This document shows positions 52,172 to 60,270 of a DNA stretch of 64,000 bases, in pieces. A program made the translations under genes and the position numbers. Every line of letters begins with the position of its first letter. The first letter of the stretch is position 1. The stretch is from Bacillota bacterium (lineage in GTDB: Bacteria; Bacillota; Clostridia; Christensenellales; Aristaeellaceae), in contig JAEWSC010000043.1 in assembly GCA_023398575.1 (NCBI GenBank), positions 61,109 to 125,108 of the forward strand, in the 5' to 3' direction. The notes under the pieces are model-generated. The model was not told the origin of the DNA and did no database searches. It saw only the letters and a list, made by a program, of their open reading frames with translations.

Positions 52172-52849
52172 TCACAAGCCGGGGTTCTTCCCGAGAATAG
52201 GAGCGGCGGCAGGCGCGTTCAGCGCGGCTTCGATGTCGACGGACTGAGAAAGCTTTTCCAGAGCCCCGGTCTGGGTGTTGTTGGATCTGCCCGACTTACG
52301 GGTTTCCCCGGAAGTGGCGGGCGCAGAAGCCGTCTGGCCATCAGTAGACTCTTGCGAACTGCTAACAGTAGTTTGGGATGCCTTTTTGTCAGCCTTCACA
52401 TTGTTGGCAAAAACTTGCACCCAGTAGGTGACGCCGTCAATTTCGACGGAAGCGACGCCCATTTTGGTGAATTTTTTGTTGAGAATGTTGGCCTTGTGGC
52501 CTTCAGACTCCATCCAATCTTCCACGGCCTTATCAGCAGAGTACTGACCCTTCGCCAGGTTTTCACCGCGGTAAGAGGCAGTAACACCGGCATCAGCAAA
52601 AGCGGTTTTCCATTCCTCGCCATTGGGGCGGGTATGGCTCCATTTTTCTGCGATTTCGGCAGCGCGCAATTCGGCAACACGGTTTAAATCTTCGTTCAAT
52701 TTAACGGTTTTCAAACCGGCGGCCTTGCGCTCTTTGTTGACCAGGTCAAGGACATCGGAGGATTTGTCAGCCAAAGCACCTGCGAAGGTGGTAAAAAGAA
52801 CAACCAGAACAAGACCCAGAGCGGCCAAAGTTTTTGTGGAACGAAACAT
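52172..52849 (-). CDS. Exported CAP (SCP/PR1)-domain protein under riboswitch control
   Basis: 225 residues. Signal peptide LAALGLVLVVLFTTFAGALA, then a CAP domain (about 30-150): LVNKERKAAGLKTVKLNEDL, WSHTRPNGEEW, YRGENLAKGQ and SEGHKANILNKKFTKMGVAS, with the paired His/Glu cavity residues. The last 70 residues are low-complexity Ser/Thr/Ala. Bacterial CAP proteins are secreted and mostly of unknown function. The ribosome site GGGAGAAG lies about ten bases after the last of four c-di-GMP-I aptamers, so its expression should follow cellular c-di-GMP. Confidence 0.88.
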   Translation of the reverse strand: MFRSTKTLAALGLVLVVLFTTFAGALADKSSDVLDLVNKERKAAGLKTVKLNEDLNRVAELRAAEIAEKWSHTRPNGEEWKTAFADAGVTASYRGENLAKGQYSADKAVEDWMESEGHKANILNKKFTKMGVASVEIDGVTYWVQVFANNVKADKKASQTTVSSSQESTDGQTASAPATSGETRKSGRSNNTQTGALEKLSQSVDIEAALNAPAAAPILGKNPGL

Positions 52850-52861
52850 GAAACTTCTCCC

Positions 52862-52940
52862 TTCGGAAACTGGCGATCATGCGGCCTTCGCCGTTTAGAC
52901 CCTTTAGCTTTGCGTCACAGCCTTTCGACTGTTTTGCCTT
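52862..52940 (-). promoter_or_regulatory. c-di-GMP-I riboswitch aptamer 1 (nearest the gene)
   Basis: Minus strand: AAGGCAAAACAGTC-GAAA-GGCTGTGACGCAAAGC, then GGGTCTAAACGG and a terminal GATCGCCAGTTTCCG. These are the GEMM-I invariants: GGCAAA, GAAA tetraloop, GACGCAAAGC, GGGxCUAA and GCCAGUU. The CAP-gene ribosome site follows directly, so translation control is likely. Confidence 0.9.
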
Positions 52941-52941
52941 T

Positions 52942-53019
52942 TTCGGAAACTGGCTGCCCTGCGGCTTTCACCGTTTAGGCCCTATAGCTTTGCGTCACAG
53001 CCTTTCGACTGTTTTGCCT
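52942..53019 (-). promoter_or_regulatory. c-di-GMP-I riboswitch aptamer 2
   Basis: Same core as aptamer 1 with GGGCCTAAACGG and a GGGCAGCCAGTTTCCG end. The linker to aptamer 1 is only a few A residues. Confidence 0.9.
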
Positions 53020-53023
53020 TTGG

Positions 53024-53101
53024 TACGGCAACTGGCGATCATGCGGCTTTCACCGTTTAGACCCTTTAGTTTTGCGTCACGGCCTTTCGACCGCTTTGCC
53101 C
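53024..53101 (-). promoter_or_regulatory. c-di-GMP-I riboswitch aptamer 3
   Basis: GGGCAAAGCGGTC-GAAA-GGCCGTGACGCAAAAC. The GCAAAGC core is GCAAAAC here, a single change, while the paired P1b arm shows compensatory changes (CGGTC/GGCCG versus CAGTC/GGCTG). Confidence 0.87.
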
Positions 53102-53104
53102 TTT

Positions 53105-53181
53105 GCGGGAACTGGCTACCGTGCGGCTTTCACCGTTTAGGCCCTATAGCTTTGCGTCACAGCCTTTCGACTGCTTTGCCT
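53105..53181 (-). promoter_or_regulatory. c-di-GMP-I riboswitch aptamer 4 (promoter-proximal)
   Basis: AAGGCAAAGCAGTC-GAAA-GGCTGTGACGCAAAGC with GGGCCTAAACGG and ACGGTAGCCAGTTCCCG. All invariants present. The period between aptamers is 80-82 bases. Confidence 0.9.
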
Positions 53182-53325
53182 TTGGGAGGAATAAATATTC
53201 CCCTTTATAGCCGGCAAGATATATTGACACGACGAGATGGGAATCCCTGGCGATACCCCCTTTTTTCAGAGAAGCCGATTCGAATGGGACAAACTTCCAA
53301 TTCTGTTCCGACACTTTCCCCCTTT

Positions 53326-53354
53326 ATCTTAGAATAAATCGGAAAAAAAGTCAA
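53326..53354 (-). promoter_or_regulatory. Promoter of the riboswitch/CAP-domain transcript
   Basis: TTGACT (53354-53349), 17-base spacer, TAAGAT (53331-53326). Transcript start near 53319, giving a leader of about 470 bases. The 53182-53319 part before aptamer 4 has GGAATA/TATTCC (53187-53200) and no gene. Confidence 0.82.
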
Positions 53355-53427
53355 CAAGATTTACCAATATGTATGCCACTCACCGTCATATTTAATAAAA
53401 AAGCACGAATTTTGATTCATATAAAAA

Positions 53428-53461
53428 AATCGGGGACAGGCGTTTAGCCTATCCCCGATTT
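53428..53461 (-). terminator. Terminator of the prs-GNAT unit
   Basis: Stem AAATCGGGGA/TCCCCGATTT with inner AGGC/GCCT; TTTTTTTATATG follows on the minus strand. Confidence 0.88.
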
Positions 53462-53463
53462 GC

Positions 53464-53985
53464 TTATATCTCCTCTGGCGGACAATCCTTGATGCAATAC
53501 ACATATCTGGTAAAAAATAGCGAAGCGTCTGCGATTCTCTTTTCCTTGCTTCCGCCGATGGGCTTGAAACCAAACTGCTGATAATGAAAGCGGGACCGCA
53601 GATTATCCCGCAGAATCCAGACCTGCACATATGGCACACCGGTACTTTCCATATCCTTCAGTACCGTTTCCGCCAGCAGCTGAATATCCTTTAGAGCAGC
53701 TTCCGGCTGGTACTGCATCTCCAATATTTCTCCATTGGCAACGCCATTTACGCGGTATGTGCAAAACGCTGTCAGTTCAGCATCCAGATACAGCAGGGAT
53801 ACCCTCACGTCAGAATCAGCAAGCCACTGCATAAATATATCATGAAATTCCTGATCGTCCTTTAGATTGCACAGCACATCAAACCCTTTGTACACATACT
53901 GGCAATGCCTGCGGCGCAAGCTTTGAAGTGCCTCAAAGTCTTCCGCAGATGCCGGCCTGATCATACGTATTGCTGTCATACTCAT
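53464..53985 (-). CDS. GNAT-family acetyltransferase
   Basis: 173 residues. Opens IRMIRPASAEDFEALQSLRR, with EILEMQYQPEAALKDIQLLA in place of the classical Q/RxxGxG/A loop and a C-terminal SRFHYQQFGFKPIGGSKEKR that fits the GNAT end. The acetyl-CoA loop is therefore atypical. Substrate unknown. Coupled to the PRPP synthetase by a four-base overlap and ending at a strong terminator. Confidence 0.75.
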   Translation of the reverse strand: MSMTAIRMIRPASAEDFEALQSLRRRHCQYVYKGFDVLCNLKDDQEFHDIFMQWLADSDVRVSLLYLDAELTAFCTYRVNGVANGEILEMQYQPEAALKDIQLLAETVLKDMESTGVPYVQVWILRDNLRSRFHYQQFGFKPIGGSKEKRIADASLFFTRYVYCIKDCPPEEI

Positions 53986-55199
53986 ACCAATCGAAGACCG
54001 GACTGCGCCTGTTCTTCGTTATATTTGGTCAGCAGTGTTTTCATGCGGTTGTAGGGATTCAAAAGCTTGCTCAATGACCGGTCATGGTTCAGTGTTGCAA
54101 TAATGTAGGAAAGATATTTGCTCATATCAGCTTCCACGAACCAAGGGGCTGCCATTAACTCCGGCGTGCGGTAGGTCAAATTGGTGGCGATTACCTTAGT
54201 AATGATACCCTCTTTATAGGCGGCATCAAATTCGTGTAATCCATTGGTAAAGAACGCAAAGGTGGCAGATGCAAAGATGCGGTTAGCTTTACGCTTTTTC
54301 AATTCCCGTGCCAGGTCCAAAATGGATTCACCAGAGGATACGATATCATCTGCCACAAAAACATCCTTGCCCTCTACGGAATCGCCCAGGTATTCGTGCG
54401 CAATAATTGGATTGCGTCCGTTCACGATGCTGGTGTAATCCCGGCGCTTATAGAAAAGACCCATATCCACGCCCAGCACAGAAGAGTAAAAAATGTTGCG
54501 GTCGATAGCCCCTTCATCAGGGCTGACGATCATCATGTGGTTTTTGTCGATGCTTAAATCTTTTTCTTTATTTAAAAGGGCCTTGAAGATTTGATAAGAG
54601 GGCATAACGCTTTCAAATCCAATTAGAGGGATAGCGTTGACCACCCGGTTGTCGTGCGCGTCGAAGGTGATAATATTGGCCACACCCATGCGCTCCAATT
54701 CCTGCAGCGCCATGGCACAATCCAGGCTTTCCCGGGAGGTGCGTCGGTGTTGGCGGCCCTCATACAGCATGGGCATGATAACGTTAATGCGCTTGGCCTT
54801 GCCGCCGATAGCGGCGATAATACGCTTTAGGTCCTGGAAGTGATCGTCGGGAGACATGGGTACGTCTTTGCCGTACATTTTGTAGGTGCAGTTGTAGGCA
54901 CCTACGTCGCAGAGAATGTAAATGTCAAAGCCTCGGACGCTCTCTTTTAGCATTCCCTTGGCCTCACCCGTACCAAACCGGGGGCAGTATGCCTTCATCA
55001 GGAAGTCGCCTCGGTCATACCCTGGCGCCGTTACCAGTACCTGCTCTTCCTGAAGCTCTTGATGATCACGCCATTTCATCAGCCATGCGTTTACCTTTTC
55101 CCCAAGAGCTTCAGTGCCACGCATGGCAATCAGCCCCAGAGGACCTACAGGGACAGACAAAAAGGCATCCTTGTTCCAGTCACTCATGAAATCCGTCAC
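53982..55199 (-). CDS. prs: Long-form ribose-phosphate pyrophosphokinase
   Basis: About 405 residues, longer than the usual 315. PRPP synthesis from ribose-5-phosphate and ATP. Motifs: CDVGAYNCTYKMYG and MPMLYEGRQHRR in the ATP region, ITFDAHDNRVV, SPDEGAIDRN and the PRPP loop FVADDIVSSGESILDLA. The long form with insertions is seen in several Clostridia. The start is uncertain: ATG 55223 is only eight bases from the transcript start, while GTG 55199 has GAAGAGG upstream and ATG 55187 is a third choice. I use 55199. Confidence 0.85.
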   Translation of the reverse strand: MTDFMSDWNKDAFLSVPVGPLGLIAMRGTEALGEKVNAWLMKWRDHQELQEEQVLVTAPGYDRGDFLMKAYCPRFGTGEAKGMLKESVRGFDIYILCDVGAYNCTYKMYGKDVPMSPDDHFQDLKRIIAAIGGKAKRINVIMPMLYEGRQHRRTSRESLDCAMALQELERMGVANIITFDAHDNRVVNAIPLIGFESVMPSYQIFKALLNKEKDLSIDKNHMMIVSPDEGAIDRNIFYSSVLGVDMGLFYKRRDYTSIVNGRNPIIAHEYLGDSVEGKDVFVADDIVSSGESILDLARELKKRKANRIFASATFAFFTNGLHEFDAAYKEGIITKVIATNLTYRTPELMAAPWFVEADMSKYLSYIIATLNHDRSLSKLLNPYNRMKTLLTKYNEEQAQSGLRLV

Positions 55200-55237
55200 G
55201 CCATCAACCTCTTCCGCACGCATTTTCGGACGGTGTC

Positions 55238-55243
55238 ATTATA
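55238..55243 (-). promoter_or_regulatory. -10 box of the prs promoter
   Basis: Minus-strand TATAAT (55243-55238). The -35 position, TTCTCA at 17 bases, is weak. Transcript start near 55231. Confidence 0.6.
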
Positions 55244-55412
55244 CCTTAAATTGCACACAGTGAGAAGAGTCTTGCGAAAAAGTACGGATAAATGATACAC
55301 TTGACGTAATTTGTCGGTAAGTTTTGTGTGATATTGACGATAGCCAATCTGTGTATCATGGTATTGTATGTGTATCCTTCCATATATTTATGCCCGCTAT
55401 ACAACAAATTTA

Positions 55413-55441
55413 TTTACTTCCGCAAACGTGTGTGATACAAT
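55413..55441 (+). promoter_or_regulatory. Promoter of the trpS T-box transcript
   Basis: TTTACT (55413-55418), 17-base spacer, TACAAT (55436-55441), immediately before the T-box leader. Confidence 0.8.
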
Positions 55442-55444
55442 GGC

Positions 55445-55695
55445 TGCACACCGATGAAAGGGAATAGTAAACGCCTGAAATGATCAAGCGAGCCGGGGAG
55501 AGTGTAAGCCTGGTTCAGGAAAGGCGCTGAATGGCCCCAGGAGGGCGCACCGAACACAAGTAGGCTGCGACGCTGGCACCGCGTTACGGGGCAGAAGGCA
55601 TATTATGTCTTCACAGAGCGGGCGCATGATGCGCCAATAGGGGTGGCACCGCAGGCAACTGTCCCCATGATATGGGGAGGGGTGCTTTTTTTGTG
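55445..55695 (+). promoter_or_regulatory. T-box riboswitch controlling trpS
   Basis: Leader starts GATGAAAGGGAATAGTAAAC, the classic T-box 5' end. The T-box GGGTGGCACCGC is at 55641-55652 and is followed by a terminator stem closing with TATGGGGAGGGGTGC and seven T (55686-55692). TGG in GAATGGCC (about 55530) fits a tryptophan specifier. Uncharged tRNA(Trp) should prevent termination. Confidence 0.92.
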
Positions 55696-55724
55696 CCCGA
55701 AAAATTCAACTGGGAGGCTTTTTC

Positions 55725-56741
55725 ATGGAACAGGCTACCATTGTTCACGACAAAAAGAAAGTCATCTTTTCCGGCATACAGCCATCCGGCACACTGACCA
55801 TCGGCAATTATATCGGCGCTCTGCGCAATTTCCGCACACTGCAGGATGACTATGATTGCCTGTACTGCGTAGTCGACATGCATGCCATCACCCTTCGGCA
55901 GGACCCGGCCCAGCTGCGCAGGCGCTGCAATGAGCTAATCGCCATTTATGTGGCCTGCGGCCTTAACCCCGACAAAAACCTAATCTATTGCCAGAGCCAT
56001 GTCAGTGCTCACGCAGAACTTAGCTGGGTATTGAATTGCTTCACCTATATGGGGGAGCTTAGCCGAATGACACAATTCAAGGATAAATCTGCGAAGCATG
56101 AGGAAAACATCAATGCCGGCTTATTTACCTATCCTGTTTTGATGGCAGCCGATATTCTTCTTTACCAGGCCAATCTGGTGCCTGTTGGCGCAGATCAAAA
56201 GCAGCACCTGGAATTGTGCAGAGACATCGCAACCCGCTTCAACGGTGTGTACGGCGATGTGTTTACTGTGCCCGAGCCGTATATCCCCAAGCTGGGAAGC
56301 CGGATCATGAGCCTGCAGGAGCCGGAGCGGAAGATGTCCAAATCTGACCCGGAGGACACGTATATCGCCATCCTGGATAAGCCTGATATCATCCGAAAAA
56401 AAGTCCGCCGGGCGGTAACGGACAGTGAGGGGAGCATCCGCTTTGATGTGGAGAATAAGCCCGGTGTTTCCAATCTATTGAGCATCCTAAGCGCATTGGG
56501 CGGTGGGGAAATCCCAGCCATTGAAGCGGAGCTTGCAGGGCAGGGTTATGGGGTGCTGAAAGACCGCACGGCAGACGCCGTAATTGCGACACTGGAGCCT
56601 ATACAAAAGGAATTTGACAAGCTGATTGCCGATAAGGACTATGTTCAAAAGGTGATGAACAGCGGGGCCGAACGTGCCCAGGCACTAGCTCAAAGAACAC
56701 TTCGCAAGGTGTACAAAAAGGTAGGCTTCGCCGCAAGGTAA
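55725..56741 (+). CDS. trpS: Tryptophanyl-tRNA synthetase TrpS
   Basis: 338-residue class Ic synthetase. HIGH-type motif PSGTLTIGNY (22-31), KMSKS-type motif ERKMSKSDPEDTY, GADQKQHLELCRDIA for tryptophan binding and YLI-type C-terminal helices. RBS GGGAGG. Only gene on its T-box transcript. Confidence 0.97.
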   Translation: MEQATIVHDKKKVIFSGIQPSGTLTIGNYIGALRNFRTLQDDYDCLYCVVDMHAITLRQDPAQLRRRCNELIAIYVACGLNPDKNLIYCQSHVSAHAELSWVLNCFTYMGELSRMTQFKDKSAKHEENINAGLFTYPVLMAADILLYQANLVPVGADQKQHLELCRDIATRFNGVYGDVFTVPEPYIPKLGSRIMSLQEPERKMSKSDPEDTYIAILDKPDIIRKKVRRAVTDSEGSIRFDVENKPGVSNLLSILSALGGGEIPAIEAELAGQGYGVLKDRTADAVIATLEPIQKEFDKLIADKDYVQKVMNSGAERAQALAQRTLRKVYKKVGFAAR

Positions 56742-56850
56742 CAAGCCGCATAAAGGGGACCCAAAATAGAAAATCTTTCAAAAATATGCATAGGAAAAAT
56801 AAAGGGGGTGCATACTTTAAGCAAAACAAGGAAAGGTGTGTGAAAAACAC

Positions 56851-57066
56851 ATGGTGGACCGCATTTCCCTGCTGCTGGTGATCATCGGCGCTATCAACTG
56901 GGCGCTGGTGGGCATTTTCCAGTTTGATTTGGTTGCATATTTGTTTGGCGGCCAAGGGGCCACGGTCAGCCGCATCGTCTACACCTTGGTAGGCGCGGCA
57001 GGCCTTTGGTGCATCTCTCTGTTGTTTAAAGACAGGGATAGGGAGCACGTAGAAAAGCACGAATAG
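56851..57066 (+). CDS. DUF378 family small membrane protein
   Basis: 71 residues with two hydrophobic helices: VDRISLLLVIIGAINWALVG and VYTLVGAAGLWCISLLF. The INWALVG signature defines DUF378, a widespread small membrane family of unknown function. I use the ATG at 56851; GGAAAGG is about 14 bases upstream, longer than ideal, and an in-frame GTG at 56836 is the alternative. Confidence 0.88.
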   Translation: MVDRISLLLVIIGAINWALVGIFQFDLVAYLFGGQGATVSRIVYTLVGAAGLWCISLLFKDRDREHVEKHE

Positions 57067-57131
57067 TAATGCGCTTTTCAATGCCCGCTTTTAGGTGCAG
57101 CCCCTTTGGCGGCAATACATCCCGGCAATGA

Positions 57132-57176
57132 AAAAGCCTGCCTTTTTTGCGGTCGCCGCAAAAAAGGCAGGCTTTT
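57132..57176. terminator. Bidirectional terminator
   Basis: Stem of 20 base pairs (AAAAGCCTGCCTTTTTTGCG and its mirror) with a short loop, flanked by A/T runs. It serves the convergent DUF378 and Na/Pi genes. Confidence 0.92.
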
Positions 57177-57193
57177 GGTATACACATTATTGC

Positions 57194-58831
57194 TTATTGA
57201 ATCCAAATGCTGGCCCGATGAGGCTTGTCCACAGAGCCGGCAATGTTGGTAGCATGATCTGCAATCCGTTCCAGGTTCGTAAGCATGTCCAGGTAAATCA
57301 TGCCGTTACGCGCCGAGCACTTGCGGTTTTTCAGCCTCTCCACATGGTGTTCCCGCAGTGCATTCGTTAGGTCGTCCACGGCCTGCTCCTCGTTGTCAAG
57401 GCCTGCCAAAACATCAGGATCGGTTGATTGCTGTGCGAAAATACTCAATGACTGCTCTACCATGTGAGCTACCCGGGCATTCATGTCATTGATTTCATGT
57501 TCAGCTTTGGCCGAAAACTTCACCTTTTCTTCAACTCGGCGTTGTGCCGCTTCCAAAATGTTGATGCTATGATCGCCTATCCGCTCGATATCATTCACCA
57601 CATGGAACAAGGACCCTACAAGATGCTGATCCCTTTCATCAATATCCAAAGATTTTACTTCCACAAGCGCGGTGGTAACTTCTTGATTTAAGTAGTCCAG
57701 CACATCCTCGGTGTCATTCACCTGCCGGGCAAGGGTGATATCCTCCTCCAAAAAGCTTCGCATGGCCGTTTTAAAGTTTCGGTTGGCCAGCTCACCCATA
57801 CGAACCACCTCTTTGAGCAGCTGGGTAACGGCAATGGGCGGCGTAGCCAAAAGGCGTTCATCAAAATGCATCATGCGCATGGCTTCCCTTTGATCATCAA
57901 CACCCCGTTCAAAAACCCAGGCCAGCTTTTCCAAAACCTTTGCCAGCGGTAAAAGAAGAACGGTCGTTCCAATATTAAAGAAAACATGGGTGAGCGCAAT
58001 CTGCAGCCGAATGTTGTCTGGCGCCAGAGAAACCATAAAGTCTGCCACCGGCAGCACCATGGCAAGCACCATAAAAAGGACCGAACCGATAACATTAAAA
58101 AGCAGGTGAACGATGGCGGCTCTCTTTGCGGTATGGTTCGTGCCTGCAGATGCGATCATCGCTGTGACGCAGGTACCAATGTTCTGGCCAAACAAGATAA
58201 AGATGGCGCCGTTCATACCGATCAACCCCTCGCCGGCAAGAACCTGCAAAATGCCAACGGAGGCGGAACTGGATTGAATGACGGCTGTCACACCCGCACC
58301 GACCAGAACACCCAGGATGGGATTGCTGACGCTGCTCATCAAATTCTTAAACGCGTCCCATTCTCCAAGTGGCTTCATGGCCTCCGACATGGTGTTCATG
58401 CCGATAAACAAAACGCCAAGCCCCATCAATACGTTGCCTGTCTGCCGTATTTTTTCCCTGGGGCCGGCAAAAATCAATATCATGCCAATGGCGGCAAATA
58501 TTACGCCAAAGTTCAGCTTGATGGATAAAAGCAAGGAGGTGACTGTGGTGCCGATGTTTGCGCCCATGATGACGCCAATGGATTGACCCAAAGAAAGAAG
58601 GCCGGCATTGACAAAGCCCACCACCATCACCGTGGTGGCACTAGAGCTTTGAATGACGGCCGTTACACCAATACCTACAAATACAGCCAGCAGACGGTTG
58701 CTGGTCAGCGCGTTCAGCAGTTTTTGCAAGCCCTTTCCTGCCGCACGCTCCAACCCTTCGCCCATCATTTTCATGCCGAATAGAAACAAACCTAATCCGC
58801 CAAACAGCGTAAAAACATCCATCCAACTCAT
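57194..58831 (-). CDS. Na+/phosphate cotransporter (NptA-type) with PhoU domain
   Basis: 545 residues. The first 340 hold two Na_Pi_cotrans repeats, each with QSSSAT or QSSSAS (AVIQSSSATTVMVVGF, AVIQSSSASVGILQVL) and GANIGTTVT/GQNIGTCVT. The last 190 residues form a helical PhoU-like domain (NDIERIGDHSINILEAA, NLERIADHATNIAG). Imports phosphate or an anion with sodium; bacterial members may also export. The ATG at 58831 has GGAGGG at six bases. Confidence 0.93.
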   Translation of the reverse strand: MSWMDVFTLFGGLGLFLFGMKMMGEGLERAAGKGLQKLLNALTSNRLLAVFVGIGVTAVIQSSSATTVMVVGFVNAGLLSLGQSIGVIMGANIGTTVTSLLLSIKLNFGVIFAAIGMILIFAGPREKIRQTGNVLMGLGVLFIGMNTMSEAMKPLGEWDAFKNLMSSVSNPILGVLVGAGVTAVIQSSSASVGILQVLAGEGLIGMNGAIFILFGQNIGTCVTAMIASAGTNHTAKRAAIVHLLFNVIGSVLFMVLAMVLPVADFMVSLAPDNIRLQIALTHVFFNIGTTVLLLPLAKVLEKLAWVFERGVDDQREAMRMMHFDERLLATPPIAVTQLLKEVVRMGELANRNFKTAMRSFLEEDITLARQVNDTEDVLDYLNQEVTTALVEVKSLDIDERDQHLVGSLFHVVNDIERIGDHSINILEAAQRRVEEKVKFSAKAEHEINDMNARVAHMVEQSLSIFAQQSTDPDVLAGLDNEEQAVDDLTNALREHHVERLKNRKCSARNGMIYLDMLTNLERIADHATNIAGSVDKPHRASIWIQ

Positions 58832-58973
58832 GCGCATCCCTCCTGTGCATGTGGGCGCGCTCATCTTTTCGCGCCGTTCCTTCAATATTCGCAAACATCC
58901 ATAGCGTAACATGAAGAGAAGCGCTTTGTAAAGTTATTTTCCACATTCCTCTTTCCAATTACTTGAATGGCTC

Positions 58974-59513
58974 TTACTCATACATGGCCCTGGGCCCGCC
59001 TGTATACGGCAGCCTGGAGTAGGCCAATACCAGGTTGGCATGGCCGATTTTTTGAATAGCAGCCCGAAGCGGTACAGCCACAGGACGGATATGCATACCT
59101 ACCAGCGTATCTCCGATATCTATGGCCGCATCGGCCTGCACAGACAATGCAAGAGCAGGCTGGGATAGCAGCTTCCAGGCCGCGGCGGGAACGCTTCCGC
59201 CTGCCTTGGGCTGGGGAACAGCGTGCACCTGAACCAGGTTTCGTTTTCTTAATTCATCACGGTCCATGACCAGGGCACGGTTTAAATGTTCGCAGCATTG
59301 AAAGGCTGGAACCAGCCTGTTTTCCCTGCAGGCTTCCACCATAGCCTTTGCAATGTGCTCGCCAAGCTCGGGAACACTGCCCTTGCCGATGCGCTCGCCC
59401 ATCACTTCGCTGGTCGAACAGCCCAGCACCACCATGGCGCCATCCTCTAAGCGACCTTGTTGTTTCAAAAAGGCGACCGCCTCTTTGATCCCACATATGA
59501 CTTCTTCGTACAT
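58974..59513 (-). CDS. TIGR01440 / DUF436 (YwlG) family protein
   Basis: 179 residues beginning MYEEVICGIKEAVAF, with VVLGCSTSEVMGERIGKGS, AFQCCEHLNRALV and TLVGMHIRPVAVP. The family has a conserved structure but no established activity. It is two bases from the RNA methyltransferase gene upstream, so they are co-transcribed. Confidence 0.9.
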   Translation of the reverse strand: MYEEVICGIKEAVAFLKQQGRLEDGAMVVLGCSTSEVMGERIGKGSVPELGEHIAKAMVEACRENRLVPAFQCCEHLNRALVMDRDELRKRNLVQVHAVPQPKAGGSVPAAAWKLLSQPALALSVQADAAIDIGDTLVGMHIRPVAVPLRAAIQKIGHANLVLAYSRLPYTGGPRAMYE

Positions 59514-59515
59514 GG

Positions 59516-60244
59516 CTATTCCTCCCGGGCTTGGAATGCATACATACCGATGGCGGCTGCAATAGAAAGGTTCAACGAATCGATTTGGTGACTATGGGGT
59601 ATGCGCACCGCTTGGCCCATAGCTGCAAAAGATGCGGGCAGGCCGCTTCCCTCGTTGCCAAAGACCAAGGTATAGGGGGATTTAGGCCTTTTGGCCGCCT
59701 GCGCAAGCGGACAGGCGCCATCCAGCATAAAGGGGTACAAGGCGTGGCCTGGGTACAATTCCCTGTATGCCTCAATATCGTCAAACAGCTTTATATTTAA
59801 TGAAAACAGCGCGCCCATGCTGGCGCGAATCACTTTAGGTTCAAAAACATCCGCCGCCGGGCGGATGATGGCGATGCTTGTCATGGAAAAGCCCAACGCT
59901 GTGCGAAGAATTGTGCCCAGGTTCCCGGCATCGGAGGGGTGATAAAGCACAACATGCGGCTCATCCTTTGGCAGTATTCCCTGAAACTTTTCAAATACAA
60001 CGGCAGCATAGCAGTTTTCCTTACCGGATATACGAGATAAGGCTTTATCCGCTTCCTCAACCCGGATATGCAATTCTTCACACATCTCAATAAGGGAGTG
60101 AACGCCCTCATTCTTCCCGCTTTGGCTGTGCACCAGCAGCCTTCGCACCACATTGGGCCTTTTTTTCAGGCATTCCAAGGATGGAAAGACGCCAGGCGCG
60201 TAGGAATACTCAAGACTGCTGTCATACGCTTGAAGGCTGGGCAT
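59516..60244 (-). CDS. TrmH/SpoU-family RNA 2'-O-methyltransferase
   Basis: 242 residues. The N-terminal substrate-binding region (about 1-85) is followed by the SPOUT knot: LYHPSDAGNLGTILRTALGF (motif 1), LVFGNEGSGLP (motif 2) and IPHSHQIDSLNLSIAAAIGM (motif 3). It methylates rRNA or tRNA ribose; the exact target is unclear. RBS AAAGGAG. Confidence 0.9.
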   Translation of the reverse strand: MPSLQAYDSSLEYSYAPGVFPSLECLKKRPNVVRRLLVHSQSGKNEGVHSLIEMCEELHIRVEEADKALSRISGKENCYAAVVFEKFQGILPKDEPHVVLYHPSDAGNLGTILRTALGFSMTSIAIIRPAADVFEPKVIRASMGALFSLNIKLFDDIEAYRELYPGHALYPFMLDGACPLAQAAKRPKSPYTLVFGNEGSGLPASFAAMGQAVRIPHSHQIDSLNLSIAAAIGMYAFQAREE

Positions 60245-60270
60245 ACGCCTGCTCCTTTCCTAACCATCCT

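Noticed and set aside
52862..53181. Direct repeats resembling a CRISPR array or tandem repeat
   Set aside because: Units are 77-79 bases with no variable spacers, and each matches the c-di-GMP-I aptamer consensus on the minus strand.
56802..56842. 11-codon GTG frame (GGGGGTGCATACTTTAAG...) before DUF378
   Set aside because: Too short, and no conserved content; the upstream purine run may simply be a ribosome-site remnant.
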